In this document: positions 44,360-52,552 of the stretch, one piece after another | Layout: each line of letters begins with the position of its first letter | How positions within the stretch are numbered: the stretch's first letter is position 1 | Assembly (NCBI RefSeq): GCF_029892565.1 | Contig: NZ_JARXVH010000004.1 | Location: 496,001-560,000, forward strand | Direction: 5' to 3' | From: Streptomyces pseudovenezuelae | GTDB lineage: Bacteria > Actinomycetota > Actinomycetes > Streptomycetales > Streptomycetaceae | Length of the DNA stretch: 64,000 bases | Made by a program: the position numbers and the translations under genes | Notes under the pieces: model-generated | What the model was told of the DNA's origin: nothing | Seen by the model: the letters and a program-made list of their open reading frames with translations, nothing else | Databases searched by the model: none

Positions 44360-45723
44360 GCGCCCTGTTCGCCGATCTGCGCCTCGCCTGGCTGCTCACC
44401 CGGGGTTCCGATCGGCGGGAGTGGTGGCGGGTCGGGCTCACGGTGGTGGGGGCGGCGCTGGCGACGGGGGTCGGGCTGGGGGTCGTAGCGCTGCTGTCCT
44501 TGGACGGGTGGTACTCCGTGTCCTTCGGGTCCGGGCTGTTCGACTCCCCCAGTGACCGGCAGAACGTGGGTCTCGCGCTGGGGCTGCTGCTCATCCCGGT
44601 GCTGGGGTTCCTCGGGCAGTGTGCGCGGATCGGGGCGGTGCACCGGGACCGGCGGCTGGCCGCGCTGCGGCTCGCGGGGGCCGAGCCCTGGCAGGTGCGG
44701 CGGATCGCGGCGCTGGAGTCGGGGCCCGCCTGTCTGGCCGGTTCGGTGCTCGCCACGGCCGTCTTCGTGCCGGTGCTGCTGCACGCATGGTCGAGCCCGA
44801 CCGCCGTGGCCTGGGCCGGGATCGTCCTGGTCGCCGTGGCCGTGCCGGTGCTGGGCGCGGCCGTGGGCATGGTGTCGCTGCGCCGGGTGGTGGCCGATCC
44901 GCTGGGCCGGATCCGGCGGACGCGGCCGGCGCGGGGGCCGGGGCGGCTGTTCCGTACGGTGACCTGGCTGCTGGTGGCGACGGAGCTGTTCATCGCGGTG
45001 ACGCCGGTCTTCGGCAGCCCCGTCTCCTTCGACCTCGGCCCGGTCGCGGTGATCCTCCTGGCCGTGCTGGCCGGCCTCACCGCGATCTGGCTGTCCGGCG
45101 CCTCCTCCCGCCAGCTGGGCGAGGGCTTCGCGGCCGGCACCGGGCGCCCCGCGCTGCTGATCGCGGCGGAGCGGCTGCGCGAGGACCCCTGGGCGACCGC
45201 CCGCACCCACGCGGCGGTTCTGCTGGTGACGGTCGTCGGCTCGGGCTTCGCGGGCGTGCGCCAGGTGCTGCTCGCGCATCTGGCCGAAATGCGCCGCGAG
45301 GGCAGCCTCGGGACGGACATGGCCTACTACACGACCGGCATCGACCTGACCGGCGCCGCGATCCTCATCGCCCTTGCGCTCGTCCTGACCGGCCTGGCCG
45401 TCGGCACCGCCGAGTCCCTGGCCACCCGGCGCCGGGGCCTGGCCGCACAGGCCGCCGCCGGGGTGCCGCACTCCGTACTGGCCCGGGCGCTGCTCCTGGA
45501 GACCGCGCTGCCGCTGACCCCCGCGATCGCGGTGGCGGGCCTCGGCGGCCTGGCGATCAGCGTCTGGTACGGCTCGGCCGCCTCGGCGCACACGGCCGTG
45601 CCCGTGCCGTACGCCGCGCTGCTGGTCCCCGGTGCCGTGTACGCGGCCTGTCTGCTGGCGGCGGCCACCTCGCTGCCCCTGCTGCGCCGCTCGGTCCGCC
45701 CGGCGGAGCTGCGCTACGCGTGA
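44356..45723 (+). CDS. FtsX-like ABC transporter permease
   Basis: 455-aa membrane protein with about eight to ten hydrophobic segments in two FtsX-type halves (RVGLTVVGAALATGVGLGVV near the start; IALALVLTGLAVGTAESLAT in the second half). Between them lies a region with a soluble MRREGSLGTD loop. It forms a complex with the ATPase upstream. Substrate unknown; efflux of an antibiotic or peptide fits PadR control. GTG start overlaps the ATPase stop by 4 nt. A hairpin follows. Confidence 0.85.
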   Translation: MSALFADLRLAWLLTRGSDRREWWRVGLTVVGAALATGVGLGVVALLSLDGWYSVSFGSGLFDSPSDRQNVGLALGLLLIPVLGFLGQCARIGAVHRDRRLAALRLAGAEPWQVRRIAALESGPACLAGSVLATAVFVPVLLHAWSSPTAVAWAGIVLVAVAVPVLGAAVGMVSLRRVVADPLGRIRRTRPARGPGRLFRTVTWLLVATELFIAVTPVFGSPVSFDLGPVAVILLAVLAGLTAIWLSGASSRQLGEGFAAGTGRPALLIAAERLREDPWATARTHAAVLLVTVVGSGFAGVRQVLLAHLAEMRREGSLGTDMAYYTTGIDLTGAAILIALALVLTGLAVGTAESLATRRRGLAAQAAAGVPHSVLARALLLETALPLTPAIAVAGLGGLAISVWYGSAASAHTAVPVPYAALLVPGAVYAACLLAAATSLPLLRRSVRPAELRYA

Positions 45724-45732
45724 GCCCATGAC

Positions 45733-45774
45733 GATCCGCCCCCGGGAGCACGACGGGGCTCCCCGGGGCGGATC
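45733..45774. terminator. Bidirectional terminator after the PadR-ABC operon
   Basis: 17-bp inverted repeat (45733-45749 and 45758-45774) with one mismatch and an 8-nt loop, between convergent genes. Confidence 0.7.
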
Positions 45775-45844
45775 ACGCACCGTGCCGCATCCGCCGTATT
45801 CGCCATATCGCCGCTGACCAGGGGATATGCGAAAGCCCGGATCG

Positions 45845-46381
45845 TCAGGCGGATATGCCGTCGATCCGGGCCATGGCGTCTTCCGCGCCGTACGGTTGCA
45901 AGTACGGCATCCAGCGCGGGTCCCTGTGTCCGGTCCCGATGATGCGCCAGGCCAGTCCGGAGGGTGGGGCGGGTTTGTGGCGCAGCCGCCAGCCGATCTC
46001 GAAGAGGTGTCGGTCGGCCTTCACGTGGTTGCAGCGGCGGCAGGACGCCACCACGTTGTCCCAGACGTGCTTGCCCCCGCGGCTGCGCGGAATGACATGG
46101 TCGACGCTGGTTGCGACGCCACCGCAGTACATGCACCGGCCCCCGTCACGCGCGAACAGCGCCCGCCGGGTAAGAGGAACGGGCCCCCGATAGGGAACCC
46201 GTACGAATCGCTTGAGCCGGACCACGCTGGGTGCGGGGACTGTGACGGTTGCGCTGTGCATAAAGGCGCCGGATTCCTCCAAGGCGACAGCCTTGTTCTC
46301 CAGGACGAGGACGAGCGCGCGGCGGAGCGGTACGACGCCGAGTGGCTCGTACGACGCATTGAGTACCAGGACGTGCGGCAC
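45845..46381 (-). CDS. HNH endonuclease
   Basis: 178-aa HNH nuclease. The zinc motifs are CMYCGG and CRRCNH; the catalytic element between them reads SVDHVIPRSRGGKHVWDN. The N-terminal half (HVLVLNASYEPLGVVPLRRA) is typical of the widespread cyanobacterial/actinobacterial stand-alone HNH group. It is a housekeeping-like single gene; target unknown. The GTG start at 46381 has a near-perfect AAGGAGG site and is preferred to the longer frame. Confidence 0.88.
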   Translation of the reverse strand: MPHVLVLNASYEPLGVVPLRRALVLVLENKAVALEESGAFMHSATVTVPAPSVVRLKRFVRVPYRGPVPLTRRALFARDGGRCMYCGGVATSVDHVIPRSRGGKHVWDNVVASCRRCNHVKADRHLFEIGWRLRHKPAPPSGLAWRIIGTGHRDPRWMPYLQPYGAEDAMARIDGISA

Positions 46382-46713
46382 GGATGCCTCCTTGTGCGTC
46401 GGCGGCGCGTGGCTCGCGCCGGGACGATCTGTAGTCAGTCTCCCCTCATGCCTGGTGGAAGCGCCACCATGTCCCGGTAACGGGCTGGGAGTGTTTTCGA
46501 CCACATCTGGAGCATGCCCCGGGCGGGGAATGCTTCATCCCACCTGTACTTCCCCGCCTGGGCGCGGTCTCTCCCCAGAAGACGGCAACGATCCACACAC
46601 GATGCCCCGATAGTGTGGTGAACCTGCCCCGCCGGTGACCTTTTCGTGACCTGAGAGCCCGAGACCTTGACCGCCGGCCGGTGGGGTGGAGGCTGCACCT
46701 GGAGGTACCTGCC
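46382..46713. other. Intergenic region between HNH and MscS genes, with two hairpins
   Basis: No gene is visible in this 332-nt region. An imperfect inverted repeat (about 46516-46530 against 46551-46564, GGCGGGGAA/TTCCCCGCC core) and a second CCACAC/GTGTGG hairpin (46593-46598, 46613-46618) precede the MscS gene. TAGTGT at 46611-46616 could be a -10 element. It should carry divergent promoters for HNH and MscS. I cannot match it to a known riboswitch. Confidence 0.4.
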
Positions 46714-47817
46714 GTGTCCTTGTCCGCCGTCCTACTGGCCGCCGGTACGTCGCCGTCACCGACCCCCTCGGGGTCGACGACTCCGGCGGTGCCCTCGCTG
46801 CAGGACGCCCAGGAGAGCGCGACCAACGCCGCCAGCTGGGTCGAGCAGAACTGGTCCACATGGCTGGCGATCAGCCTGCGGGTGCTGCTCATCCTGGTGA
46901 TCGCCGGAGTGCTGAGAGTCTTCGTACGGCGGGCGATCACTAAGCTCATCGACCGGATGACCCGCACCGTGCAGGCGGTCGACGGCACCGCGCTGGGCGG
47001 TCTGCTGGTCAACGTCGAGCGGCGCCGGCAGCGGTCCCAGGCGATCGGCTCGGTGCTGCGCTCGGTGGCGAGCTTCCTGATCCTCGGCACGGCCGCGCTG
47101 ATGATCCTGGGCACGTTCCAGATCAACCTGGCCCCACTCCTGGCCTCCGCCGGTGTCGCGGGCGTCGCGATCGGTTTCGGTGCCCGCAACCTCGTCACGG
47201 ACTTCCTCTCCGGCGTCTTCATGATCCTGGAGGACCAGTACGGCGTCGGCGACCAGATCGACTCCGGCGTCGCCTCCGGCGAGGTCATCGAGGTCGGCCT
47301 GCGCGTGACCAAGCTGCGCGGCGACAACGGCGAGATCTGGTACGTCCGCAACGGCGAGATCAAGCGCATCGGCAACCTCTCCCAGGGCTGGGCCACCGCG
47401 GGCGTCGACGTGACCGTCAAGTCCTCCGAGGATCTGGACCGGGTCAAGGCCACCCTCGACGAGGTCGCCGAGAAGATGACCGCCGAGGAGCCCTGGAACG
47501 AGCTGCTGTGGAGCCCGATCGAGGTGCTCGGCCTGGACAGCGTCCTGCTCGACTCGATGGTCGTCCGGGTCACCGCCAAGACGATGCCCGGCAAGTCCCT
47601 CTCGGTCGAGCGCGAGCTGCGCTGGCGGATCAAGCGGGCCTTCGACGCGGCCGACATCCGCATCGTCGGCGGCGCGACGGCCCCGCTCGAAGACAGCGAG
47701 ACCCCCGACCCGACGGCAGCCGTGGCGGCCCCCTCGGTGTACTCCAACGCGGACTCCCCACAGGCTGCAGCGGCCTCACCGCTCGCCCAGCAGCGGCCTT
47801 CGACTCCGGCGAAGTAG
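46714..47817 (+). CDS. MscS-family mechanosensitive ion channel
   Basis: 367-aa small-conductance channel protein that opens under membrane tension to release solutes in hypo-osmotic shock. After a short N-terminal signal-like helix come a helix near LAISLRVLLILVIAG and another near ILGTAALMILG. The pore helix follows: GVAGVAIGFGARNLVTDFLS. The cytosolic beta domain contains VTKLRGDNGEIWYVRNGEIK. The last 45 residues are Pro/Ala/Ser-rich. GTG 46714 has GGAGG eight bases upstream. A hairpin terminator follows. Confidence 0.9.
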   Translation: MSLSAVLLAAGTSPSPTPSGSTTPAVPSLQDAQESATNAASWVEQNWSTWLAISLRVLLILVIAGVLRVFVRRAITKLIDRMTRTVQAVDGTALGGLLVNVERRRQRSQAIGSVLRSVASFLILGTAALMILGTFQINLAPLLASAGVAGVAIGFGARNLVTDFLSGVFMILEDQYGVGDQIDSGVASGEVIEVGLRVTKLRGDNGEIWYVRNGEIKRIGNLSQGWATAGVDVTVKSSEDLDRVKATLDEVAEKMTAEEPWNELLWSPIEVLGLDSVLLDSMVVRVTAKTMPGKSLSVERELRWRIKRAFDAADIRIVGGATAPLEDSETPDPTAAVAAPSVYSNADSPQAAAASPLAQQRPSTPAK

Positions 47818-47830
47818 CCCGCGGCCAGCG

Positions 47831-47878
47831 AGAAACCGCCCCCCAGGTAACGAGTCTGTTGCCTCGGGGGCGGTTTCT
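47831..47878 (+). terminator. Terminator of the MscS gene
   Basis: Perfect 13-bp stem (47831-47843, 47866-47878) starting 14 nt after the stop codon, 22-nt loop. Confidence 0.7.
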
Positions 47879-47922
47879 ATTGACGCCCCCTTCGCACCGG
47901 GCTTACGTTCCTTTCCAGCCAA

Positions 47923-47937
47923 TAGGAAACTTTCCTA
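47923..47937. promoter_or_regulatory. Perfect 15-bp palindrome, probable ROK operator
   Basis: TAGGAAACTTTCCTA, perfect about its central base, lies 37 nt before the ROK gene. AT-rich palindromes of this kind are used by ROK/NagC-type repressors. I see no second copy before the binding-protein gene, so the ROK gene and the sugar operon may share this control point. Confidence 0.65.
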
Positions 47938-47973
47938 ACAGTGATCACCGCCGACTGAGAACATGATCGGCGG

Positions 47974-49245
47974 ATGGACTTCCAGCGCAGACCGCTGAGA
48001 AGCTGGGCAGTCGAAAGGCAGGTGTCGACCCACATGGCAGGAACAGCCGGCACGCCGGGCACCCCGCGCGTCCTGCGCGCCATGAACGACCGCGCCGCCC
48101 TGGACCTCCTCCTGGAGCACGGCCCGCTCTCCCGCACCCGGATCGGCAAGCTCACCGGCCTGTCCAAGCCGACCGCCTCGCAGCTCCTGGCCCGCCTGGA
48201 GGCGGCCGGGCTCGTGCTCGCCACCGGCACCACCGAGGGCCGCCCGGGCCCCAACGCCCAGCTCTACGAGGTCAATCCGACGGCCGCGTACGCCGCCGGG
48301 CTCGACGTCACCCCCGAGCGCATCCTGGCCGCGGTCGCCGACGTCACCGGCCGCACGGTGGGCTCGTACGAACTGCCCACCCCGGGCAGGCGGCCGGTCC
48401 AGCCCGTGGTCCGGCAGGTCACCGACGCCCTCGACGGCGCCGTGAAGGCCGCCGGGCTCGCCCGGGACGACGTCCACCGGCTCGTCATCGGCACCCCCGG
48501 CGCCTTCGACCCCAACACCGGCCGGCTGCGCTACGCCTCGCACCTGCCGGGCTGGCACACCCCGGCCCTGCTCGACGAACTCGCGGCCGCGCTGCCTATG
48601 CCGGTCGAGTACGAGAACGACGTGAACCTCGCCGCCGTCGCCGAACAGCGGCTCGGCGCGGCCCGCGGACACGCGGACTTCGTGCTGCTGTGGAACGAGG
48701 GCGGCCTCGGCGCCGCCCTGATCCTCGGCGGCCGGCTGCACCGCGGCTGGACCGGCGGCGCCGGCGAGGTCGGCTTCCTGCCGGTGCCGGGCGCACCCCT
48801 GGTCCGGCAGGTGACCAAGGCCAACAGCGGTGGTTACCAGGAACTGGCCGGTTCGCAGGCGATTCCCAAGCTGGCCCGGCAGCTGGGCGTCGAGGACATC
48901 CCCTCGGGCTCGTCCGCCGAGGTCGCCGCCGCCCTCGTCGCCCGCGCCGCCGAGACCGACAGCGGCCCGGAACGGCAGATGTTGGAGACGTACGCGACAC
49001 ATCTGGCCACCGGTCTCGCCTCGCTGGTCTCCGTCCTCGACCCCGAACTCGTCGTCCTCAGCGGCGACTCGCTGACCTCCGGCGGCGAGACGCTGCGCGC
49101 CCTGGTCCAGGCCGAGCTGGAGGAGCTGGCCGCCTCCCGGCCCCGGCTCGTCGTCGGCGACGTCACCGAACACCCCGTGCTGCGCGGCGCGTTGGAGAGC
49201 GCGCTCGCGACCACCCGCGACGAGGTCTTCGACACCTCGCGCTGA
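47974..49245 (+). CDS. ROK-family transcriptional regulator
   Basis: About 423-aa repressor. A winged helix (HGPLSRTRIGKLTGLSKPTA) is followed by a sugar-kinase-like ROK domain (RLVIGTPGAFDPNTGRLRYA, EYENDVNLAAVAEQRLGAA, GGAGEVGFLPV). The zinc-binding CxCGxxGC motif of ROK proteins is absent: the sequence after GEVGFLPVPGAPLVRQ has no cysteine. It should bind a sugar or sugar phosphate and control the operon downstream. The start could be ATG 47974 or a later GTG/ATG near 48022-48034. Confidence 0.85.
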   Translation: MDFQRRPLRSWAVERQVSTHMAGTAGTPGTPRVLRAMNDRAALDLLLEHGPLSRTRIGKLTGLSKPTASQLLARLEAAGLVLATGTTEGRPGPNAQLYEVNPTAAYAAGLDVTPERILAAVADVTGRTVGSYELPTPGRRPVQPVVRQVTDALDGAVKAAGLARDDVHRLVIGTPGAFDPNTGRLRYASHLPGWHTPALLDELAAALPMPVEYENDVNLAAVAEQRLGAARGHADFVLLWNEGGLGAALILGGRLHRGWTGGAGEVGFLPVPGAPLVRQVTKANSGGYQELAGSQAIPKLARQLGVEDIPSGSSAEVAAALVARAAETDSGPERQMLETYATHLATGLASLVSVLDPELVVLSGDSLTSGGETLRALVQAELEELAASRPRLVVGDVTEHPVLRGALESALATTRDEVFDTSR

Positions 49246-49283
49246 ACCCCTTCAGCCCCACGTCCTACGCCCGCCCCGTCCTC

Positions 49284-49304
49284 CTCTTTCCTCTTTCCTC
49301 TTTC
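49284..49304 (+). repeat. Triplet CTCTTTC repeat in a pyrimidine tract
   Basis: Three perfect 7-bp CTCTTTC copies inside a longer C/T-only stretch (about 49279-49311), between the ROK gene and the binding-protein gene. On mRNA this is an unstructured pyrimidine leader. Confidence 0.6.
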
Positions 49305-49344
49305 TTCCCTCGCCCACCTCGCCCCGTCCCTGGGAGACCCTGCC

Positions 49345-50682
49345 ATGCCCGGAATGTCCCGGAAAGCGGCCGTCGCTCTCGCCGCCTCCGCCTCCATCGC
49401 CCTCTTGGCCACCGCCTGTACCGGTCAGTCCTCCTCCGGCTCCGACGACGACGCCTCGAAGGACACGACCATCAACTTCTGGCACGCCTGGAGCGCGCCG
49501 AACGAGGTGAAGGCCGTCAAGACACTGGTCGCCGGCTTCGAGAAGGCCCACCCCAACATCCACGTCAACATCGTCGGCAACGTCACCGACGACAAGATCA
49601 ACCAGGCGCTGCGCGCGGGCGGCGGCAAGGCCCCCGACGTGATCTCGTCGTTCACCACGAACAACGTCGGCAAGTTCTGCTCCTCGGGCGCCCTGGTCGA
49701 TCTGAACCCCTTCTTCAAGAAGGCGGACATCGACCCGGAGACGACGTTCCCGAAGGCGATGAACGAGTACACCCAGTTCGACGGCAACCGCTGCACGGCG
49801 CCGCTGCTCGGTGACGCCTACGGCCTCTACTACAACAAGACGGCGTTCGCGAAGGCCGGCATCAAGACCCCGCCGAAGACCTGGACCGAGTTCGAGGCCG
49901 ACGCCAAGAAGCTGACGATCTCCGACGGCGACAGCTACAAGCAGCTCGGGTTCATGCCGAACTACCACGGCTGGGAGACCACGACCGAGCACATCTTCGC
50001 GCAGTTCTCGCCGACGTACTTCGACTCCAGCGGCAAGTCGAACGTCGCCAAGGACCCGGCGTTCACCGCCGGTTTCGACCTGCAGAAGAAGCTCGTGGAC
50101 GAACTCGGCGGATTCCAGAAGCTGGAGAAGTACCGCGCCACGCTGGGCGACGAATGGGGCGCCAAGCACCCCTTCCACACCGGCCAGGTCGCGATGCAGC
50201 TGGACGGTGAATGGCGCCTTGGCATGGCGCTGGACGCGAAGCCGAAGTTCGAGATCGGGGTGGCCCCGCTGCCCGTCCCCGACGACCAGGCCGACCAGTA
50301 CGGCAAGGGCTACATCACCGGCACCATCACCGGTATCGCCGCCACCAGCCACAAGCAGAACGCGGCCTGGGAGCTGGTGAAGTACATGACCACGGACACG
50401 GACGCGGTGGTCGGCTTCGCCAACGACATCCACAACGTGCCCTCCACGCTGGCCGCCCTGAAGTCCCCGAAGCTGAAGTACGACCCGCGCTTCAAGACCT
50501 TCCTGGACATCGCCGCGAACCCCAACTCGACCACGAGCCCGGCCTCCATCAACGGCGGCCAGTACCTGGTGACGATCCAGAACTTCGGCTACGACTTCGA
50601 GCGCGGCAAGGTGAAGAACCTCAAGTCCGGTCTGGACAGCACGGCCAAGCAGATCGACACGGACATCGCGCAGGCGAAGTAA
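49345..50682 (+). CDS. Carbohydrate ABC transporter substrate-binding lipoprotein
   Basis: 445-aa family-1 extracellular solute-binding protein. Lipoprotein signal with lipobox LLATAC at residues 20-25 (C25 lipidated). The mature domain starts TINFWHAWSAPNEVKAVKTL and contains VISSFTTNNVGKF, GLYYNKTAF and GQVAMQLDGEWRLGM, typical of oligosaccharide-binding proteins. It delivers sugar to the two permeases downstream. With a GH4 glucosidase and a sugar kinase in the operon, a beta-glucoside or amino-sugar oligomer is plausible. The stop overlaps the next ATG by 1 nt. Confidence 0.92.
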   Translation: MPGMSRKAAVALAASASIALLATACTGQSSSGSDDDASKDTTINFWHAWSAPNEVKAVKTLVAGFEKAHPNIHVNIVGNVTDDKINQALRAGGGKAPDVISSFTTNNVGKFCSSGALVDLNPFFKKADIDPETTFPKAMNEYTQFDGNRCTAPLLGDAYGLYYNKTAFAKAGIKTPPKTWTEFEADAKKLTISDGDSYKQLGFMPNYHGWETTTEHIFAQFSPTYFDSSGKSNVAKDPAFTAGFDLQKKLVDELGGFQKLEKYRATLGDEWGAKHPFHTGQVAMQLDGEWRLGMALDAKPKFEIGVAPLPVPDDQADQYGKGYITGTITGIAATSHKQNAAWELVKYMTTDTDAVVGFANDIHNVPSTLAALKSPKLKYDPRFKTFLDIAANPNSTTSPASINGGQYLVTIQNFGYDFERGKVKNLKSGLDSTAKQIDTDIAQAK

Positions 50683-51650
50683 TGGCCACGATCACTCTGG
50701 CGTCGAAGCGCCGCCGTTCTGGCCTCGCTGCGAAGCAGCGGAAACAAGCACTGCGCACTTTCGCCTTCATGTCGCCCTGGTTGATCGGGTTCGCGGTCTT
50801 CTTCGCGTACCCGATGATCTCGACGATCTACTTCTCCTTCATGCACTACGACGGCTTCAAACCGCCGACGTGGAGCGGCACGAAGAACTGGACGTACGTC
50901 TTCGAGCACTACCCGCTGTTCTGGCCCGCGCTGCGCAACACGCTGTGGCTGGTCGTGATCACGGTGACCCTGCGGGTCCTGTTCGGGCTCGGTGTCGGCC
51001 TGCTGATCACCAAGATCAAGACGGCCACGGGTGTCTTCCGCACCCTGTTCTACCTGCCCTACCTCGCCCCGCCGGTGGCGGCCACGATGGCGTTCGCCTT
51101 CCTACTCAACCCCGGTACGGGCCCGGTCAACTCGATCCTGGAGAAGATCGGCATCCCGGCGCCGGGCTGGTTCAACGACCCCGCCTGGTCCAAGCCGGCC
51201 CTCACCCTGCTCGCCCTGTGGGGCATCGGCGACCTCATGGTCATCTTCATGGCCGCGCTGCTCGACGTACCGAAAGAGCAGTACGAGGCGGCCGAGTTGG
51301 ACGGCGCGTCGGCCTGGCAGCGGTTCCGGTTCGTCACGCTGCCCAACATCTCGCCGATCGTCATGTTCGCGGTGGTCACCGGCGTGATCCAGGCGATGCA
51401 GTACTACACCCAGCCACTGATCGCGGGGAAGGTCGCCTCGGGCGTGATCCAGGGCGCGGGCACGCAGTTCGAGCCCGGCTATCCGGAGAAGTCCACGCTC
51501 ACCCTCCCCCAGCTCGTCTACAACCTCGGCTTCCAGCGCTTCGACTACGGCTCCGCGTGTGTCGTCGCCCTCGTCCTCTTCGTGCTGTCGATGGCGTTCA
51601 CCGCGTTGCTGATGCGGCGTCGGGGCGGTCTCAACCTGGCAGGTGACTGA
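50682..51650 (+). CDS. Sugar ABC transporter permease (MalF type)
   Basis: 322-aa permease with six helices. Start is basic (SKRRRSGLAAKQRKQALR), then FMSPWLIGFAVFFAYPM. The ATPase-docking EAA loop is YEAAELDGASAWQRFRFVTL. It pairs with the MalG-type permease that starts 3 nt after its stop. No ATPase gene occurs in the operon; in Streptomyces such importers share the MsiK ATPase, so one encoded elsewhere is presumed. Confidence 0.92.
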   Translation: MATITLASKRRRSGLAAKQRKQALRTFAFMSPWLIGFAVFFAYPMISTIYFSFMHYDGFKPPTWSGTKNWTYVFEHYPLFWPALRNTLWLVVITVTLRVLFGLGVGLLITKIKTATGVFRTLFYLPYLAPPVAATMAFAFLLNPGTGPVNSILEKIGIPAPGWFNDPAWSKPALTLLALWGIGDLMVIFMAALLDVPKEQYEAAELDGASAWQRFRFVTLPNISPIVMFAVVTGVIQAMQYYTQPLIAGKVASGVIQGAGTQFEPGYPEKSTLTLPQLVYNLGFQRFDYGSACVVALVLFVLSMAFTALLMRRRGGLNLAGD

Positions 51651-51652
51651 CC

Positions 51653-52546
51653 ATGACCCAAGTCCTGGACAAGCCGGTGGAGTTGGGGACCCCGGCCTCC
51701 CCCGCCGAACGCACGGCCCGCCGCCGGGCGTTCCTGGAGTGGATCGCGATCCACTCGCTCGGCGTCGCGGCAGCGCTCTTCTTCACGCTCCCGTTCGTGT
51801 TCGTGTTCCTGACCTCGCTGATGAGCGACACCCAGGCCCTCAGCCGCGATCTGATCCCGCACACCTGGGAGTGGGGCAACTACAAGAAGGTCTTCGACAC
51901 CCCGGGCTTTTTGACCTGGTGGAAGAACACCCTGATCTACGCCGGTCTCGGCACCGTCCTGAGCGTCGCGTCGTCGATCCCGGTGGCGTACGCGCTCGCC
52001 AAGTTCCGCTTCCGCGGCCGGAATCTCTCCCTGATGCTGGTCATCTCGATGATGATGCTGCCGCCGCAGGTGGTCATCATCCCGATGTACCTGTTCTGGG
52101 CGAAGCAGCTGGACCTGTCCGGCACGCTGTGGCCGCTGATCATCCCGATGGCGTTCGGCGACGCGTTCACCATCTTCCTGCTGCGCCAGTTCCTGCTGAC
52201 CATCCCGAACGAGTACCTGGACGCGGCGAAGGTCGACGGCTGCGGCGAACTGCGCACCCTGCTGCGGGTCGTGCTCCCGATGGCCAAGCCCGGCATCGCG
52301 GCCGTCGCGCTCTTCCAGTTCTTCTACGCCTGGAACGACTACTTCGGCCCCCAGATCTACGCGTCCGAGAACCCGGGCGCCTGGACGCTGAGTTACGGCC
52401 TGGAGTCCTTCAAGGGCGCGCACCACACCGACTGGAATCTGACCATGGCCGCGACCGTACTGGTCATGGCCCCCGTGATCCTCGTCTTCTTCTTCGCCCA
52501 GAAGGCGTTCGTCGAGGGCGTCACGCTCACCGGAGTGAAGGGTTAA
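51653..52546 (+). CDS. Sugar ABC transporter permease (MalG type)
   Basis: 297-aa permease with six helices. The EAA loop reads LDAAKVDGCGELRTLLRVVL. Helices include AALFFTLPFVFVFLTSLM and VVIIPMYLFWAKQLDL; the C-terminus FFFAQKAFVEGVTLTGVKG is typical of the MalG family. It forms a heterodimer with the preceding permease and is followed after 6 nt by the GH4 gene. Confidence 0.92.
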   Translation: MTQVLDKPVELGTPASPAERTARRRAFLEWIAIHSLGVAAALFFTLPFVFVFLTSLMSDTQALSRDLIPHTWEWGNYKKVFDTPGFLTWWKNTLIYAGLGTVLSVASSIPVAYALAKFRFRGRNLSLMLVISMMMLPPQVVIIPMYLFWAKQLDLSGTLWPLIIPMAFGDAFTIFLLRQFLLTIPNEYLDAAKVDGCGELRTLLRVVLPMAKPGIAAVALFQFFYAWNDYFGPQIYASENPGAWTLSYGLESFKGAHHTDWNLTMAATVLVMAPVILVFFFAQKAFVEGVTLTGVKG

Positions 52547-52552
52547 CCCCGT

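Noticed and set aside
46382..46713. Riboswitch (c-di-AMP ydaO or similar) before the MscS gene
   Set aside because: Hairpins are present, but I could not recognise conserved ydaO or other riboswitch core sequences.
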